Origin: RPQJ01 sp963793005
GTDB lineage: Bacteria > Pseudomonadota > Gammaproteobacteria > Steroidobacterales > Steroidobacteraceae
Assembly: GCA_963793005.1 (NCBI GenBank)
Contig: CAWBYP010000004.1
Coordinates: 124,001-188,000 of the forward strand
Length of the DNA: 64,000 nucleotides
Reading direction: 5' to 3'
Part shown: positions 46,720 through 55,902 of the stretch, piece by piece
Numbering within the stretch: the first letter of the stretch is position 1
Layout: every line of letters starts with the position of its first letter
Made by a program: the position numbers and the translations under genes
The notes under the pieces: generated by a model
The model's database searches: none
What the model was told of the DNA's origin: nothing
What the model saw: the letters and a program-made list of their open reading frames with translations, nothing else

Positions 46720-47826
46720 GTGAGCGACACCACCGACCTGCTCCAGGCCTACCGCGACTCGATCGCCACGCACGGCTATCGCGCCGACGACTCGCAGCTG
46801 CATGCGATCCGGCGTCTCGACGAGCTGGGTCGACGTCTCAGGCAGACAGCGCCGCGGCAGCGAGGCTGGCTCGATCGCCTGCTGCGCCATGGGCGAAATA
46901 CGACGCGGGAGGCACCTCGTGGCTTGTACCTATGGGGCGACGTCGGGCGCGGCAAGACGTTCCTGATGGATGTGTTTCACCAGGGCGTCGGGGTTCCGTC
47001 GCGCCGCGAGCACTTCCACCGGTTCATGAAGGACTTGCACGCCCGGCTTCGTGCGCTGCAGTCGGTCGAGGATCCGCTGCGCAGCGTGGCCGCCAGCATC
47101 GCAGTCGGCACCCGCGTGCTCTGCCTCGACGAACTCTTCGTGAGCGACATCGCCGATGCGATGATCCTCTCGGGCCTGTTCAGCGCCCTGGACGAACACG
47201 GCGTGACCCTGGTCTTCACCTCCAACGTGCCGCCGGACGGCCTGTATCGCGACGGGCTGCAGCGAGCGCGCTTCCTGCCAGCGATCGCGCTGATCGAGCG
47301 CCGCTGCGAAGTGGTGAACGTGGATGCCGGTACGGACTACCGCCTGCGCCAGCTCGAGAAAGCACCGCTCTATTTCGATTCCCGTGCCGCCGGCGTGGAA
47401 GATGAACTTGCCGCACGATTCTCGGCGATCGCAGGCACACAGGGCCGGATCGGCGGCGAACTCGAAGTCGAGGGCCGGGCGATCACGGTGCGCCGCCAGA
47501 GTCAGGACGTCGCCTGGTTCGACTTCACTGCCCTGTGCGAGGGGCCCAGGGGCACGGCCGACTACGTAGAAATCGCGCGCGACTTCCACACCATCATCGT
47601 CTCCGGCGTACCGGTGTTCGACGTCACGCTCGAGAACGAGGCGCGGCGCTTCATCGCGCTGGTGGACGAATTGTACGACCGGGCGGCCAAGCTCGTGCTG
47701 TCCGCGGCAGCCACGCCCGACGCGCTGTACCGGGGCGAGCGCCTGCATTTCGAGTTCGAGCGCACGCGCAGCCGGCTGGCCGAAATGCAGTCGCACGAGT
47801 ACCTGGCGCGACCCCACCGGCCCTAG
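46720..47826 (+). CDS. zapE: Cell-division ATPase ZapE (AFG1-like)
   Basis: 368 residues. Z-ring-associated ATPase. Walker A 'LWGDVGRGKTFLMDVF', 'RREHFHRFMKDLHARL', Walker B 'VLCLDELFVSDIADAM', sensor 'VTLVFTSNVPPDGLYRDGLQ'. GTG start 13 bases after aacS, so possibly cotranscribed, although the function is unrelated. Confidence 0.94.
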   Translation: MSDTTDLLQAYRDSIATHGYRADDSQLHAIRRLDELGRRLRQTAPRQRGWLDRLLRHGRNTTREAPRGLYLWGDVGRGKTFLMDVFHQGVGVPSRREHFHRFMKDLHARLRALQSVEDPLRSVAASIAVGTRVLCLDELFVSDIADAMILSGLFSALDEHGVTLVFTSNVPPDGLYRDGLQRARFLPAIALIERRCEVVNVDAGTDYRLRQLEKAPLYFDSRAAGVEDELAARFSAIAGTQGRIGGELEVEGRAITVRRQSQDVAWFDFTALCEGPRGTADYVEIARDFHTIIVSGVPVFDVTLENEARRFIALVDELYDRAAKLVLSAAATPDALYRGERLHFEFERTRSRLAEMQSHEYLARPHRP

Positions 47827-47855
47827 CGCGCTGGCGCGGTGGCCGGCTGAATCGT

Positions 47856-47883
47856 TACACTCGCAAGTATCTCCGGGCCCGGA
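47856..47883 (+). promoter_or_regulatory. Candidate marR promoter with palindromic operator
   Basis: TACACT at 47856-47861 may be a -10. The perfect 12-bp palindrome TCCGGGCCCGGA (47872-47883) lies between it and the GTG of the MarR gene, a position suited to autorepression. No -35 was recognised. Confidence 0.33.
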
Positions 47884-47890
47884 TATCCGC

Positions 47891-48370
47891 GTGTCGCGCC
47901 AGCCGCCTGATCGGATCGAACTCGAACGGTTCCTGCCGTACCGACTGTCGGTGCTGACCAATGTCGTCAGCGGCTCGATCGCAGCAGCCTACCAGCGGCG
48001 CTTTGGCCTCGGCATACCCGAATGGCGCGTGATTGCAGTGCTCGCGCGACACCCGGGGCTGTCGGCCGCCGAGGTCGCGGCATTCACGCGCATGGACGCG
48101 GTTGCCGTGAGTCGCGCGGTGACGCGGCTGGTACGCGCGGGGCGGCTTCGGCGATCTGTTGCACGCGACGATCGCCGTCGCTCCGTGCTGCGCCTGTCGC
48201 CGGCAGGCCGGGCGGTGTATCGCAGGATCGCCCCGCTCGCACTTGACTACGAGCGCGAGCTGCTCGACTGCCTGGACTCACGGCAGGTTGCGGAGCTGGA
48301 TTCCATCATCGGGAAACTGACTGCGCGGGCGCATTCCCTCGCCGCGCCGCAGCGTGGGGACGGCCCCTGA
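47891..48370 (+). CDS. MarR-family transcriptional regulator
   Basis: 159 residues from GTG. Winged helix-turn-helix: helix 3-4 region 'LSAAEVAAFTRMDAVAVSRA', wing 'RSVARDDRRRSVLRLSPAG', with dimerisation helices at both ends. Ligand unknown. Next gene is gdhB on the same strand, but that has its own TATAAT box. Confidence 0.88.
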   Translation: MSRQPPDRIELERFLPYRLSVLTNVVSGSIAAAYQRRFGLGIPEWRVIAVLARHPGLSAAEVAAFTRMDAVAVSRAVTRLVRAGRLRRSVARDDRRRSVLRLSPAGRAVYRRIAPLALDYERELLDCLDSRQVAELDSIIGKLTARAHSLAAPQRGDGP

Positions 48371-48403
48371 CGTCACCGCCCCTGGCCCCGTCGCCCGGTA
48401 ACC

Positions 48404-48409
48404 TATAAT
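48404..48409 (+). promoter_or_regulatory. -10 element (TATAAT) of the gdhB-gpmA operon
   Basis: A perfect TATAAT sits 40 bases before the gdhB ATG, which has AAGGA as ribosome site. The -35 region (CCTGGC/CTGGCC near 48381-48387) is weak, so an activator may be needed. Confidence 0.5.
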
Positions 48410-48449
48410 CGGCATATCAGCGCCACGCAGTACCCAAGGACAAGCAACT

Positions 48450-51400
48450 ATGTCAGGCAGCATTCCGGCCGTTCGCAGGCACCTGATCGATGCCATTGCG
48501 GCCCAGCTGAGACCGGGCCCGGTGCGGGGTCCGGTGCAACCGGCGCAGTTCGTGCGCGACTGCTACCGGGGCGTGGACGAAGATGATCTCGGAGTCCGCC
48601 GGCCTGCTGACCTCGCGGCCGCCGCCATGGGGCTGCTCGCATTCGGGTCCAGGAGGCGCGCGAACCAGCCGCTGGTGAGAGTGTTCAACCCCGAGCAGTC
48701 GCAGCACGGCTGGACCTCGCCAAACACCGTCGTCGAGGTCGTCACCGACGACATGCCGTTCCTGGTCGATTCGCTTGCGATGGTGCTGGCAGACTGCGGC
48801 CTCGCGCTTCACGTCATGGTGCACCCAGTGCTGCACGTGACACGCGATAGGGCCGGACGCCTGAAGCGTTGCGCCACCGACGAGTCGGCCGGCACGCTGA
48901 TGGAGTCCTGGCAGCACGTCGAGGTCGATGCGGTCACCGACGCCGCCCGGCTCGAGGAAGTACGCGTCCGTATCGTCGCGATGCTGACCGACGTCAGGTT
49001 CGCGGTGCAGGACTGGCGTGAAATGTCCGGTCGCGCCCAGTTGCTTGCGGCCAGCATTGCCGCCGGCATGCCGGGCGTCGGGCGCGCCGAGTGCAATGAG
49101 GCAAGCGCATTCCTTGCGTGGCTGGCGGACAATCACTTCACCTTCCTCGGCTACCGCGAGTACAAGCTGGTTCGCGGTGCCAGGCAGGACCGGCTGGTAC
49201 CGGTTGGGTCGACCGGACTGGGCCTGTTGCGCACCGGCAAGGGCCGGCCGCGGCCGAAGCCCTCCGTGCTGAAAGGCGAGGTCCGCCGGCGCGCGCGCGA
49301 GCCTGCCGCGCTGGTGGTGACCAAGGCCAATTCGATATCGACCGTGCACCGCGCGACGTACCTCGACTACGTCGGCGTCAAGATCATCGACGCACGCGGC
49401 AACGTGACCGGAGAACAGCGATTCCTCGGCCTGTTCACGTCCTCGACCTACAGCGCGAATCCGCGTGACATCCCGCTGCTGCGCCACAAGATCCAGCGAA
49501 TCGTCGACCAGATCGGCGCGGCGCCGGGCGGCCACGACAGCAAGGCGCTGTTCCACGTGCTCGAAAGCTACCCGCGCGATGAGTTGTTCCAGGCGAGCGT
49601 GCCGGAACTGGTGCGCAACGCGCGTGGCATCGTCAACATCTACGAGCGCCGCCGCGTCCGGCTGTTCATGAGACGCGATCCGTACGGGCGGTTCTACAGT
49701 GTGCTGCTGTTCGTGCCGCGCGATCGCTACAACACCCAGGCGAGGCTTCGTATCGAGGAGATCCTGCTCCAGGAACTGGCCGGGATGTCACACGAGACGC
49801 AGGTGCAGATCTCCGAGTCCGCGTTGGCGCGCATGTACGTACTCGTCCGCACCGACCCCACGCACGAGGTCGCAGTGGACGCGGAGCGCATCGAGCGGCG
49901 TGTCGCCGAGGCGATCCGTACCTGGGAAGACCGGCTGCGCGAAGAACTCGCAGCGCGACTGCCCGGCGAACTCGCCGAGTGCTACGCAACCGCATTTCCT
50001 GCGGCCTACCAGGACGACGTTTCGGCCCGCGATGCGGTCGACGACATTCGCGAACTGATGTCGCTTCCCGAGTCGGGTACCGCGCTCGGCCTCGAACTGC
50101 GCCCGGGAGACGTGGCGCGCAAGGCGCTGCACCTGCGGTTCTACCGGCGCGGCGAGCCTGTGGCGATGTCTGACCTGGTTCCGCTGCTCGAGAATTTCGA
50201 CCTGCGGATCCTGAACGAACGCCCGTATCGGATAGGGCCGGGGCACGATCTCTGGGTGCAGGTGCTCGAGGTCACGCACGCCGGCGCGCGCACGCTCGAC
50301 CCGGCGCAGGCTGGACCGCGCTTCGAAGAGGCGTTCTTCGCTGTCTGGGACGGCATGGCCGAGAGCGACGGCGTCAACCGCCTGGTGCTGGCCGCGGACC
50401 TCCACTGGCGCCAGGCCGTCGTGCTGCGCGCCGTGTGCCGTTACCTGTTGCAGACCGGGTTGCCATTCAGCCAGCGCTACATGGAGTCGGTGCTGGAGCG
50501 GCATCCCGGAGTCGCCTCGCGCCTCGCCAGGACCTTTGAGGCACGCTTCGACCCCGACCTGAAGGACTCGACACGCAACTCCAGGCTGCGCTCGCTGGCC
50601 CGCGAGATCGACGAGGCGCTCGACCAGGTCACCAGGCCCGACGACGACCGGATCCTGCGCGCATTCCGCGCGGTGATCGCCGCCACGCTGCGCACCAATC
50701 ACTACCAGGTCGGAGACAACGGCGAGCCGAAGCCGTACGTGTCGTTCAAGTTCGATCCCCGCACGCTTCCCGAACTGCCGAAGCCGCGCCCAATGTTCGA
50801 GATCTGGGTGTATTCACCCCGGGTCGAGGGCGTGCACCTGCGCATGGGCAAGGTCGCGCGAGGCGGGCTGCGCTGGTCGGACCGGCGCGAGGACTTCCGG
50901 ACCGAGATTCTCGGCCTGATGAAGGCGCAGAACGTCAAGAACACACTGATCGTTCCGGTCGGCGCCAAGGGTGGATTCTTCCCGAAGCTGATGCCGGTCG
51001 GCGCCACGCGAGAGGAAATCCAGCGCGAAGGCACCGAGTGCTACAGGATGTTCATCCGTGCCCTGCTCGACCTGACCGACAACGTCCAGGGCGGCAAGAT
51101 CGTGCCGCCCGCGCGGACCGTGCGCTACGACCCGGACGACCCGTACCTGGTAGTGGCCGCCGACAAGGGAACGGCGACCTTCTCGGACACTGCAAATGCG
51201 CTCGCGGCGGAGTACGGTTTCTGGCTGGGCGATGCCTTCGCCTCAGGCGGTTCGGCGGGCTACGACCACAAGGTGATGGGCATCACGGCCAAGGGCGGCT
51301 GGGAGTGCGTCAAGCGCCACTTCCGCGAAATGGGCGTGGACATCCAGTCCGAGGATTTCACGGTTGCAGGAATCGGCGACATGGCGGGTGACGTGTTCGG

Positions 51401-53273
51401 CAACGGCATGCTGCTGTCCCGCCACATCCGCCTGGTCGCAGCATTCAATCACCAGCATGTATTCATCGACCCGTCGCCGGACGCCGAGGCGAGTTTCGTG
51501 GAGCGTGAGCGGCTGTTCAAGCTGCCGCGTTCGTCGTGGAGCGACTACAACCCGCGCGCCATCTCGGCTGGAGGCGGCGTGTATCCGCGCGACGCAAAGG
51601 AGCTCCCGCTCAGCGCGCAGGCGCGCGCACTGCTCGGCATCGAGGTGGCCAAGGCCACGCCGACGCAGGTCATCCAGGCAATCCTGAAGCTGCCGGTCGA
51701 CCTGCTATGGAATGGCGGCATCGGAACCTACGTGAAGGCCTCCTGGGAGGCCAATTCGGCGATTGGCGACCGCAACAACGACGCCCTGCGCGTGGACGGT
51801 CGCGAGCTGCGCTGCAAGGTGGTCGGCGAAGGAGGCAACCTCGGCCTTTCGCAGCTCGGCCGCATCGAGTACGCGCTCGCGGGCGGGCGGATCAACACCG
51901 ACTTCGTCGACAACTCGGGCGGCGTGGACTGCTCCGACCACGAGGTGAACATCAAGATAATGCTCGACGCCGTCGGCCGGCATACCAGGCTCACGACGAC
52001 AGCGCGTAATCGCCTGCTCGTCGAGATGACCGAGGATGTCGGTGAGCTGGTGCTGCGAGACAACTACCTGCAGGGACAGGCGATCAGCATCCTGGAGGCC
52101 GACTCGGCCGAACGCCTTGGCGAGCACGCACATTTCATCCGCTCGCTGGAGCTTGACGGCGTCCTGGACCGCGCGCTCGAGTTCCTGCCGAACGCCGAGG
52201 ACGTGGAGGAGCGCAGCCGCTCGGGCCAGGGTCTCACGCGGCCCGAACTGGCGATGCTGCTCTCGTATGCAAAGATTGCGCTGAACCAGCAACTCATCAG
52301 CTCCGACGTGCCCGAGGACCCGTACCTCAGCCAGGAGCTTGGCCGGTACTTCCCGGATCGCCTTACGAAACGATACGGGGCACTGCTAGGCGAGCATCGA
52401 CTGAAGCGGGAAATCATCGCGACCGCAACGACCAACAGCATCGTGAACCGGATGGGGCCGACCTTCGTTTCCCGCACGCGCCAGGACTGCGGCGTCGGTG
52501 CGGCATCCGTCGCACGTGCCTACACGATCGCTCGTGAAATCTTCGACGTTCGCGACATCTGGCGCGCGATCGAGAAACTCGACAACCGGGTGGCTGCCAG
52601 CGTCCAGTACGACATGCTGCAGGACACCGTCGCGCTGCTGCGCCAGGCGACTTACTGGCTGCTGCAGCGCCATCGCGGGGCGCTCAGCATCGATACGCAG
52701 GTCGGTCGGCTGCGACCGGGGATCCGCGAGTTGACCGCGGCGCAGCCGCAATGGCTGCACGGCCTCGAGCGACAGGAGTTTGACGCCCGTGCCGCCGAAC
52801 TGACCGGCGCTGGCGTTCCGCCTCCGCTGGCGCGCCAGGTCTCAGCCTGCTCCGCGTTGCAGTGCGCGCCCGACATCGTAGAGATCGCCACCGCGCGCAG
52901 GATTTCCGTGGAAGCCGCCGCCGGTGCCTACTTCGGGTCGGGTGCGGAGTTCGGGCTCGACTGGCTTCGCGATCGCATCGAGCAGCTCGACATCGCCGGC
53001 CACTGGCAGGCCGTGGCGCGGGGGAGCCTGCGCGAATCGCTGTTCGAAAACCAGCGGGCGCTGACGCTGCAGGTTCTCGAGGGACCGCGCGAGCGGGATC
53101 CCGCGCGAGCAATCGAGCGCTGGAAGAAGAAGCACGAGGCCCAGGCCGCCCATGCGCGCGGCGTCGTCAATGACATCCGCAGCCAGCCCACCGCCGCCGA
53201 CTTCGCATCGCTTGCCGTCGCGCTGCAGTCAGTGCGCCGCCTCGTCATTGCCGCGGAAGGAAGGACCAGATGA
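48450..53273 (+). CDS. gdhB: NAD-specific glutamate dehydrogenase, large (180 kDa) type
   Basis: 1607 residues. Oxidises glutamate to 2-oxoglutarate and ammonia, mainly for amino-acid catabolism, and is allosterically controlled in Pseudomonas and Streptomyces. Long N-terminal ACT-like regulatory segments (to about residue 700) precede the catalytic domain: 'KVARGGLRWSDRREDFRTE', 'LIVPVGAKGGFFPK' with the substrate Lys, 'ADKGTATFSDTANALA', 'GIGDMAGDVFGNGMLLS', and the NAD region 'NGGIGTYVKAS'. A C-terminal helical domain follows. The stop overlaps the gpmA start by 4 bases (ATGA). Confidence 0.96.
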   Translation: MSGSIPAVRRHLIDAIAAQLRPGPVRGPVQPAQFVRDCYRGVDEDDLGVRRPADLAAAAMGLLAFGSRRRANQPLVRVFNPEQSQHGWTSPNTVVEVVTDDMPFLVDSLAMVLADCGLALHVMVHPVLHVTRDRAGRLKRCATDESAGTLMESWQHVEVDAVTDAARLEEVRVRIVAMLTDVRFAVQDWREMSGRAQLLAASIAAGMPGVGRAECNEASAFLAWLADNHFTFLGYREYKLVRGARQDRLVPVGSTGLGLLRTGKGRPRPKPSVLKGEVRRRAREPAALVVTKANSISTVHRATYLDYVGVKIIDARGNVTGEQRFLGLFTSSTYSANPRDIPLLRHKIQRIVDQIGAAPGGHDSKALFHVLESYPRDELFQASVPELVRNARGIVNIYERRRVRLFMRRDPYGRFYSVLLFVPRDRYNTQARLRIEEILLQELAGMSHETQVQISESALARMYVLVRTDPTHEVAVDAERIERRVAEAIRTWEDRLREELAARLPGELAECYATAFPAAYQDDVSARDAVDDIRELMSLPESGTALGLELRPGDVARKALHLRFYRRGEPVAMSDLVPLLENFDLRILNERPYRIGPGHDLWVQVLEVTHAGARTLDPAQAGPRFEEAFFAVWDGMAESDGVNRLVLAADLHWRQAVVLRAVCRYLLQTGLPFSQRYMESVLERHPGVASRLARTFEARFDPDLKDSTRNSRLRSLAREIDEALDQVTRPDDDRILRAFRAVIAATLRTNHYQVGDNGEPKPYVSFKFDPRTLPELPKPRPMFEIWVYSPRVEGVHLRMGKVARGGLRWSDRREDFRTEILGLMKAQNVKNTLIVPVGAKGGFFPKLMPVGATREEIQREGTECYRMFIRALLDLTDNVQGGKIVPPARTVRYDPDDPYLVVAADKGTATFSDTANALAAEYGFWLGDAFASGGSAGYDHKVMGITAKGGWECVKRHFREMGVDIQSEDFTVAGIGDMAGDVFGNGMLLSRHIRLVAAFNHQHVFIDPSPDAEASFVERERLFKLPRSSWSDYNPRAISAGGGVYPRDAKELPLSAQARALLGIEVAKATPTQVIQAILKLPVDLLWNGGIGTYVKASWEANSAIGDRNNDALRVDGRELRCKVVGEGGNLGLSQLGRIEYALAGGRINTDFVDNSGGVDCSDHEVNIKIMLDAVGRHTRLTTTARNRLLVEMTEDVGELVLRDNYLQGQAISILEADSAERLGEHAHFIRSLELDGVLDRALEFLPNAEDVEERSRSGQGLTRPELAMLLSYAKIALNQQLISSDVPEDPYLSQELGRYFPDRLTKRYGALLGEHRLKREIIATATTNSIVNRMGPTFVSRTRQDCGVGAASVARAYTIAREIFDVRDIWRAIEKLDNRVAASVQYDMLQDTVALLRQATYWLLQRHRGALSIDTQVGRLRPGIRELTAAQPQWLHGLERQEFDARAAELTGAGVPPPLARQVSACSALQCAPDIVEIATARRISVEAAAGAYFGSGAEFGLDWLRDRIEQLDIAGHWQAVARGSLRESLFENQRALTLQVLEGPRERDPARAIERWKKKHEAQAAHARGVVNDIRSQPTAADFASLAVALQSVRRLVIAAEGRTR

Positions 53274-54025
53274 AAACCGGAAAGCTAGTGCTGCTTCGCC
53301 ACGGACAGAGCACCTGGAACCTGCAGAACCTCTTCACGGGCTGGGTCGACGTGGATCTCTCCGACCAGGGTACGCTCGAGGCCCAGGAGGCCGGGCGACT
53401 GCTGCGCGACGAGGGCATCGCCTTCGACCTCGCGTTCACATCGGTGCTGAAGCGCGCGATCCGCACGCTGTGGATCACTCTCGACGGCATGGACCTGATG
53501 TGGCTGCCGGTCGAGCGAAGCTGGCGCCTGAACGAGCGCCACTATGGCGCGCTGCAGGGCCTCGACAAGGCCCAGACCGTCGACAAACACGGCGCCGAAC
53601 AGGTGAAGGTCTGGCGTCGCAGCTACGACATCCCTCCACCGCTGTTGCCGCTGGACGACCCCCAGCACCCGCGTTTCGAGCGGCGCTATGCAGGAGTGCC
53701 CGCCGCGGAACTGCCGTCGGCCGAGTCGCTGAAGGACACCCTGGCGAGAGTGCTGCCTTACTGGAATTCCCGCCTGGCGCCCGAGCTCTCGGCGGGTCGC
53801 AACCTGCTGGTGGTCGCGCACGGCAACAGCATCCGCGCAATGGTCAAGATGCTGGACGGCATCTCAGACCAGGACATCGTCGGACTGAACATCCCGACTG
53901 GCGTTCCACTGCTGTACGAACTCGACGCGGACCTGAAGCCGCTGGCGAGCCGTTACCTGGGGGACGCAGAAGCCGTCAAGGCGCGCGCCGAAGCCGTGGC
54001 TCGCCAGGCCGACACCAGGAAATAG
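53270..54025 (+). CDS. gpmA: 2,3-bisphosphoglycerate-dependent phosphoglycerate mutase
   Basis: 251 residues. Interconverts 3- and 2-phosphoglycerate in glycolysis and gluconeogenesis. Phospho-His11 in 'LRHGQSTWN', 'RAIRTLWITLDG', 'ERHYGALQG' and 'AHGNSIRAMVK' with the second His are all present. ATGA overlap with gdhB suggests co-expression of glutamate catabolism with gluconeogenic flow. The stop codon lies inside a palindrome. Confidence 0.95.
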   Translation: MKTGKLVLLRHGQSTWNLQNLFTGWVDVDLSDQGTLEAQEAGRLLRDEGIAFDLAFTSVLKRAIRTLWITLDGMDLMWLPVERSWRLNERHYGALQGLDKAQTVDKHGAEQVKVWRRSYDIPPPLLPLDDPQHPRFERRYAGVPAAELPSAESLKDTLARVLPYWNSRLAPELSAGRNLLVVAHGNSIRAMVKMLDGISDQDIVGLNIPTGVPLLYELDADLKPLASRYLGDAEAVKARAEAVARQADTRK

Positions 54026-54042
54026 GTGCCAGGCACCTATTT
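54020..54042. terminator. Palindrome spanning the gpmA stop, likely bidirectional terminator
   Basis: AAATAGGTGCC-A-GGCACCTATTT is an 11-bp perfect inverted repeat about one central base. As RNA it would fold with a 9-bp stem and CCAGG loop, with T-rich flanks on both strands. It lies between the convergent gpmA and SDR genes and includes the gpmA TAG. It could also be a copy of a dispersed palindromic repeat. Confidence 0.6.
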
Positions 54043-54061
54043 TCCGGTCCAGGCTGCTGCG

Positions 54062-54817
54062 CTAGAAGCCTTCCATCCAGGGTCTAAGGTCGAGCTCGTG
54101 CGTCCAGGCCGAACGCGGCTGACGATGGAGCTGCCAGTATGCTTCGGCGATGTCGTCTGGGTTCAGGATCCCGTCGCGATCCTTCAGTGCGTGGCGCCCG
54201 GGAAAGTTCTCTGCGATCCACTGCGTGTCGATGGCGCCGTCGATCACGGTATGCGCGACGTGGATTCCCTGCGGCCCGAGCTCGCGAGCCATCGACTGCG
54301 CGAGCGCGCGCAGCCCGTGCTTGGCCGCCGCAAACGCCGCGAAGCCGCTGCTGCCCCGGACGCTGGCAGTGGCGCCGGTGAAGATGATGGTCCCCCGACC
54401 GCGCGGCAGCATGCGCCTGGCGGCCTCGCGACCAACCAGGAAGCCGCCGAAGCAGGCCATCTCCCAGACTTTGCGAAACACGCGCGACGTCGTCTCCGCG
54501 ACCGGAAACCGCACATTTGCGCCGATGTTGTAGACCACCACCTCGATGGGCGCGACCTCGCGCTCAATCTCGTCGAACAGGCCGACCACCTGCTCTTCGT
54601 CCCGGGCATCAGCTCCGTATGCCCTGACACGGCCGCCCTGTGCTTCGATCTGCGCGGCCAGCTGCGCGAGGTGCCCCAGCTCTCGCCTGACCACACAGGT
54701 AATGTGACCCTCGCGCGCAAATCGCCGGGCTATCGCGCCGCCGGTCGCGTCGCCTGCGCCGACCACCAGCGCAGCGGTCACCGGCTGTGACGGGCTTTGC
54801 CCGGTTGACTGCGGCAT
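54062..54817 (-). CDS. Atypical SDR-family oxidoreductase lacking the catalytic tyrosine
   Basis: 251 residues. Rossmann motif 'VVGAGDATGGAIARRFA' and Arg-rich turn ('CVVRRE') suggest NADP. 'YNIGANVRF' stands in place of NNAG, and Ser in 'IIFTGATASVRG' is kept. The YxxxK motif reads 'FAAAK', so Tyr is replaced by Phe. The ATG at 54817 has a strong GGAGGAGGA upstream and is preferred to a TTG at 54835. Function unknown; codirectional with the nitronate monooxygenase-like gene 81 bases upstream. Confidence 0.83.
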   Translation of the reverse strand: MPQSTGQSPSQPVTAALVVGAGDATGGAIARRFAREGHITCVVRRELGHLAQLAAQIEAQGGRVRAYGADARDEEQVVGLFDEIEREVAPIEVVVYNIGANVRFPVAETTSRVFRKVWEMACFGGFLVGREAARRMLPRGRGTIIFTGATASVRGSSGFAAFAAAKHGLRALAQSMARELGPQGIHVAHTVIDGAIDTQWIAENFPGRHALKDRDGILNPDDIAEAYWQLHRQPRSAWTHELDLRPWMEGF

Positions 54818-54898
54818 TGGCTGTTCCTCCTCCAATCGGATGCACGCGCATCATGCGCCCGGCGAGTCGCGCCGAACATTCCGCTCATCGCGTCGTGT

Positions 54899-55867
54899 TC
54901 AGGAAGTGCTGCAGAGTCGGCGTCGCGTGTCGTCAAACTCGGCGCGCATGCGCGCGACCAGTTCCGCCGTGGGCAGCACCTCGCGGATGTTGCCGACGCC
55001 CTGCCCGGCGCTCCAGATGTCGCGCCAGGCTTTCTTTTCCGAGCCGCCACCCGAGCCGAAGTTCATCTTCGACTTGTCGGCCTCAGGAAGGTTTGCCGGA
55101 TCGAAGCCCAGCGCCGCGACGCTGCGCGCGAGGTAGTTGCCCTTCACGCCAGTGAACAGCGACGTGTACACGACTTCGTCCGACGACGAGTCAACGATCA
55201 TCTGCTTGTAGCCGTCCGGCACCTGCGCCTCGGCGGTCGCGAGAAATCGCGTGCCCAGATAGGCCATGTCGGCGCCGAGCGCCAGTGCCGCGAAGACATC
55301 AGCTCCGCTGCTCATCGCCCCCGACAGCACGATCGTGCCGTCGAAGAACTGCCGGATCTCGCGCACCAGCGCAAAGGGACTTGCCATGCCCGCGTGGCCA
55401 CCAGCTCCGGCGCAGACGGCGATGATTCCGTCCACGCCCTGCTCCGCTGCCTTGCGCGCATGACGCACGCTGATTACGTCATGGAACACCAGCCCACCGT
55501 ACGAGTGCACCGCATCGACGATTTCCCGGGGAGGACGCAGGCTGGTGATGATCAGCGGCACCTCGTGACGCACGCAGGCTTCCATGTCGTGAGCGAGGCG
55601 ATCGTTGCTGGCGTGCGCGATCTGGTTCACCGCGAAGGGCGCCACCTTGGCTCCAGGATTCGCCGCCGCGTGGGTACCGAGTTCGTCCCGGATTCTCACA
55701 AGCCACTCATCGAGCTTTGCTGCGGGCCGCGCGTTCAGCGCCGGGAACGACCCGATGATGCCAGCCTTGCACTGCTCGATGACGAGCCCGGGCGTCGAGG
55801 CGATGAACATCGGCGAGCCGATGACCGGCAGGCTCAGGCAATCACGAAACGCGGCCGGAATCGGCAT
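54899..55867 (-). CDS. Nitronate monooxygenase / NPD-like flavoprotein
   Basis: 322 residues. FMN TIM-barrel of the 2-nitropropane dioxygenase family: 'LPVIGSPMFIASTPGLVIEQ', 'IAVCAGAGGHAG' phosphate loop, 'VLSGAMSSGADVFAALALGA', 'MAYLGTRFLATAEA'. The real substrate is often unknown, and members near fatty-acid genes may act on alkyl nitronates or, in enoyl-reductase relatives, on enoyl thioesters. AGGAG 6 bases before the ATG. 35 bases after the FadB-like gene. Confidence 0.87.
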   Translation of the reverse strand: MPIPAAFRDCLSLPVIGSPMFIASTPGLVIEQCKAGIIGSFPALNARPAAKLDEWLVRIRDELGTHAAANPGAKVAPFAVNQIAHASNDRLAHDMEACVRHEVPLIITSLRPPREIVDAVHSYGGLVFHDVISVRHARKAAEQGVDGIIAVCAGAGGHAGMASPFALVREIRQFFDGTIVLSGAMSSGADVFAALALGADMAYLGTRFLATAEAQVPDGYKQMIVDSSSDEVVYTSLFTGVKGNYLARSVAALGFDPANLPEADKSKMNFGSGGGSEKKAWRDIWSAGQGVGNIREVLPTAELVARMRAEFDDTRRRLCSTS

Positions 55868-55902
55868 GGGTTACTCCTGCATGCAGACCGGGGCGGCCGC
55901 GA

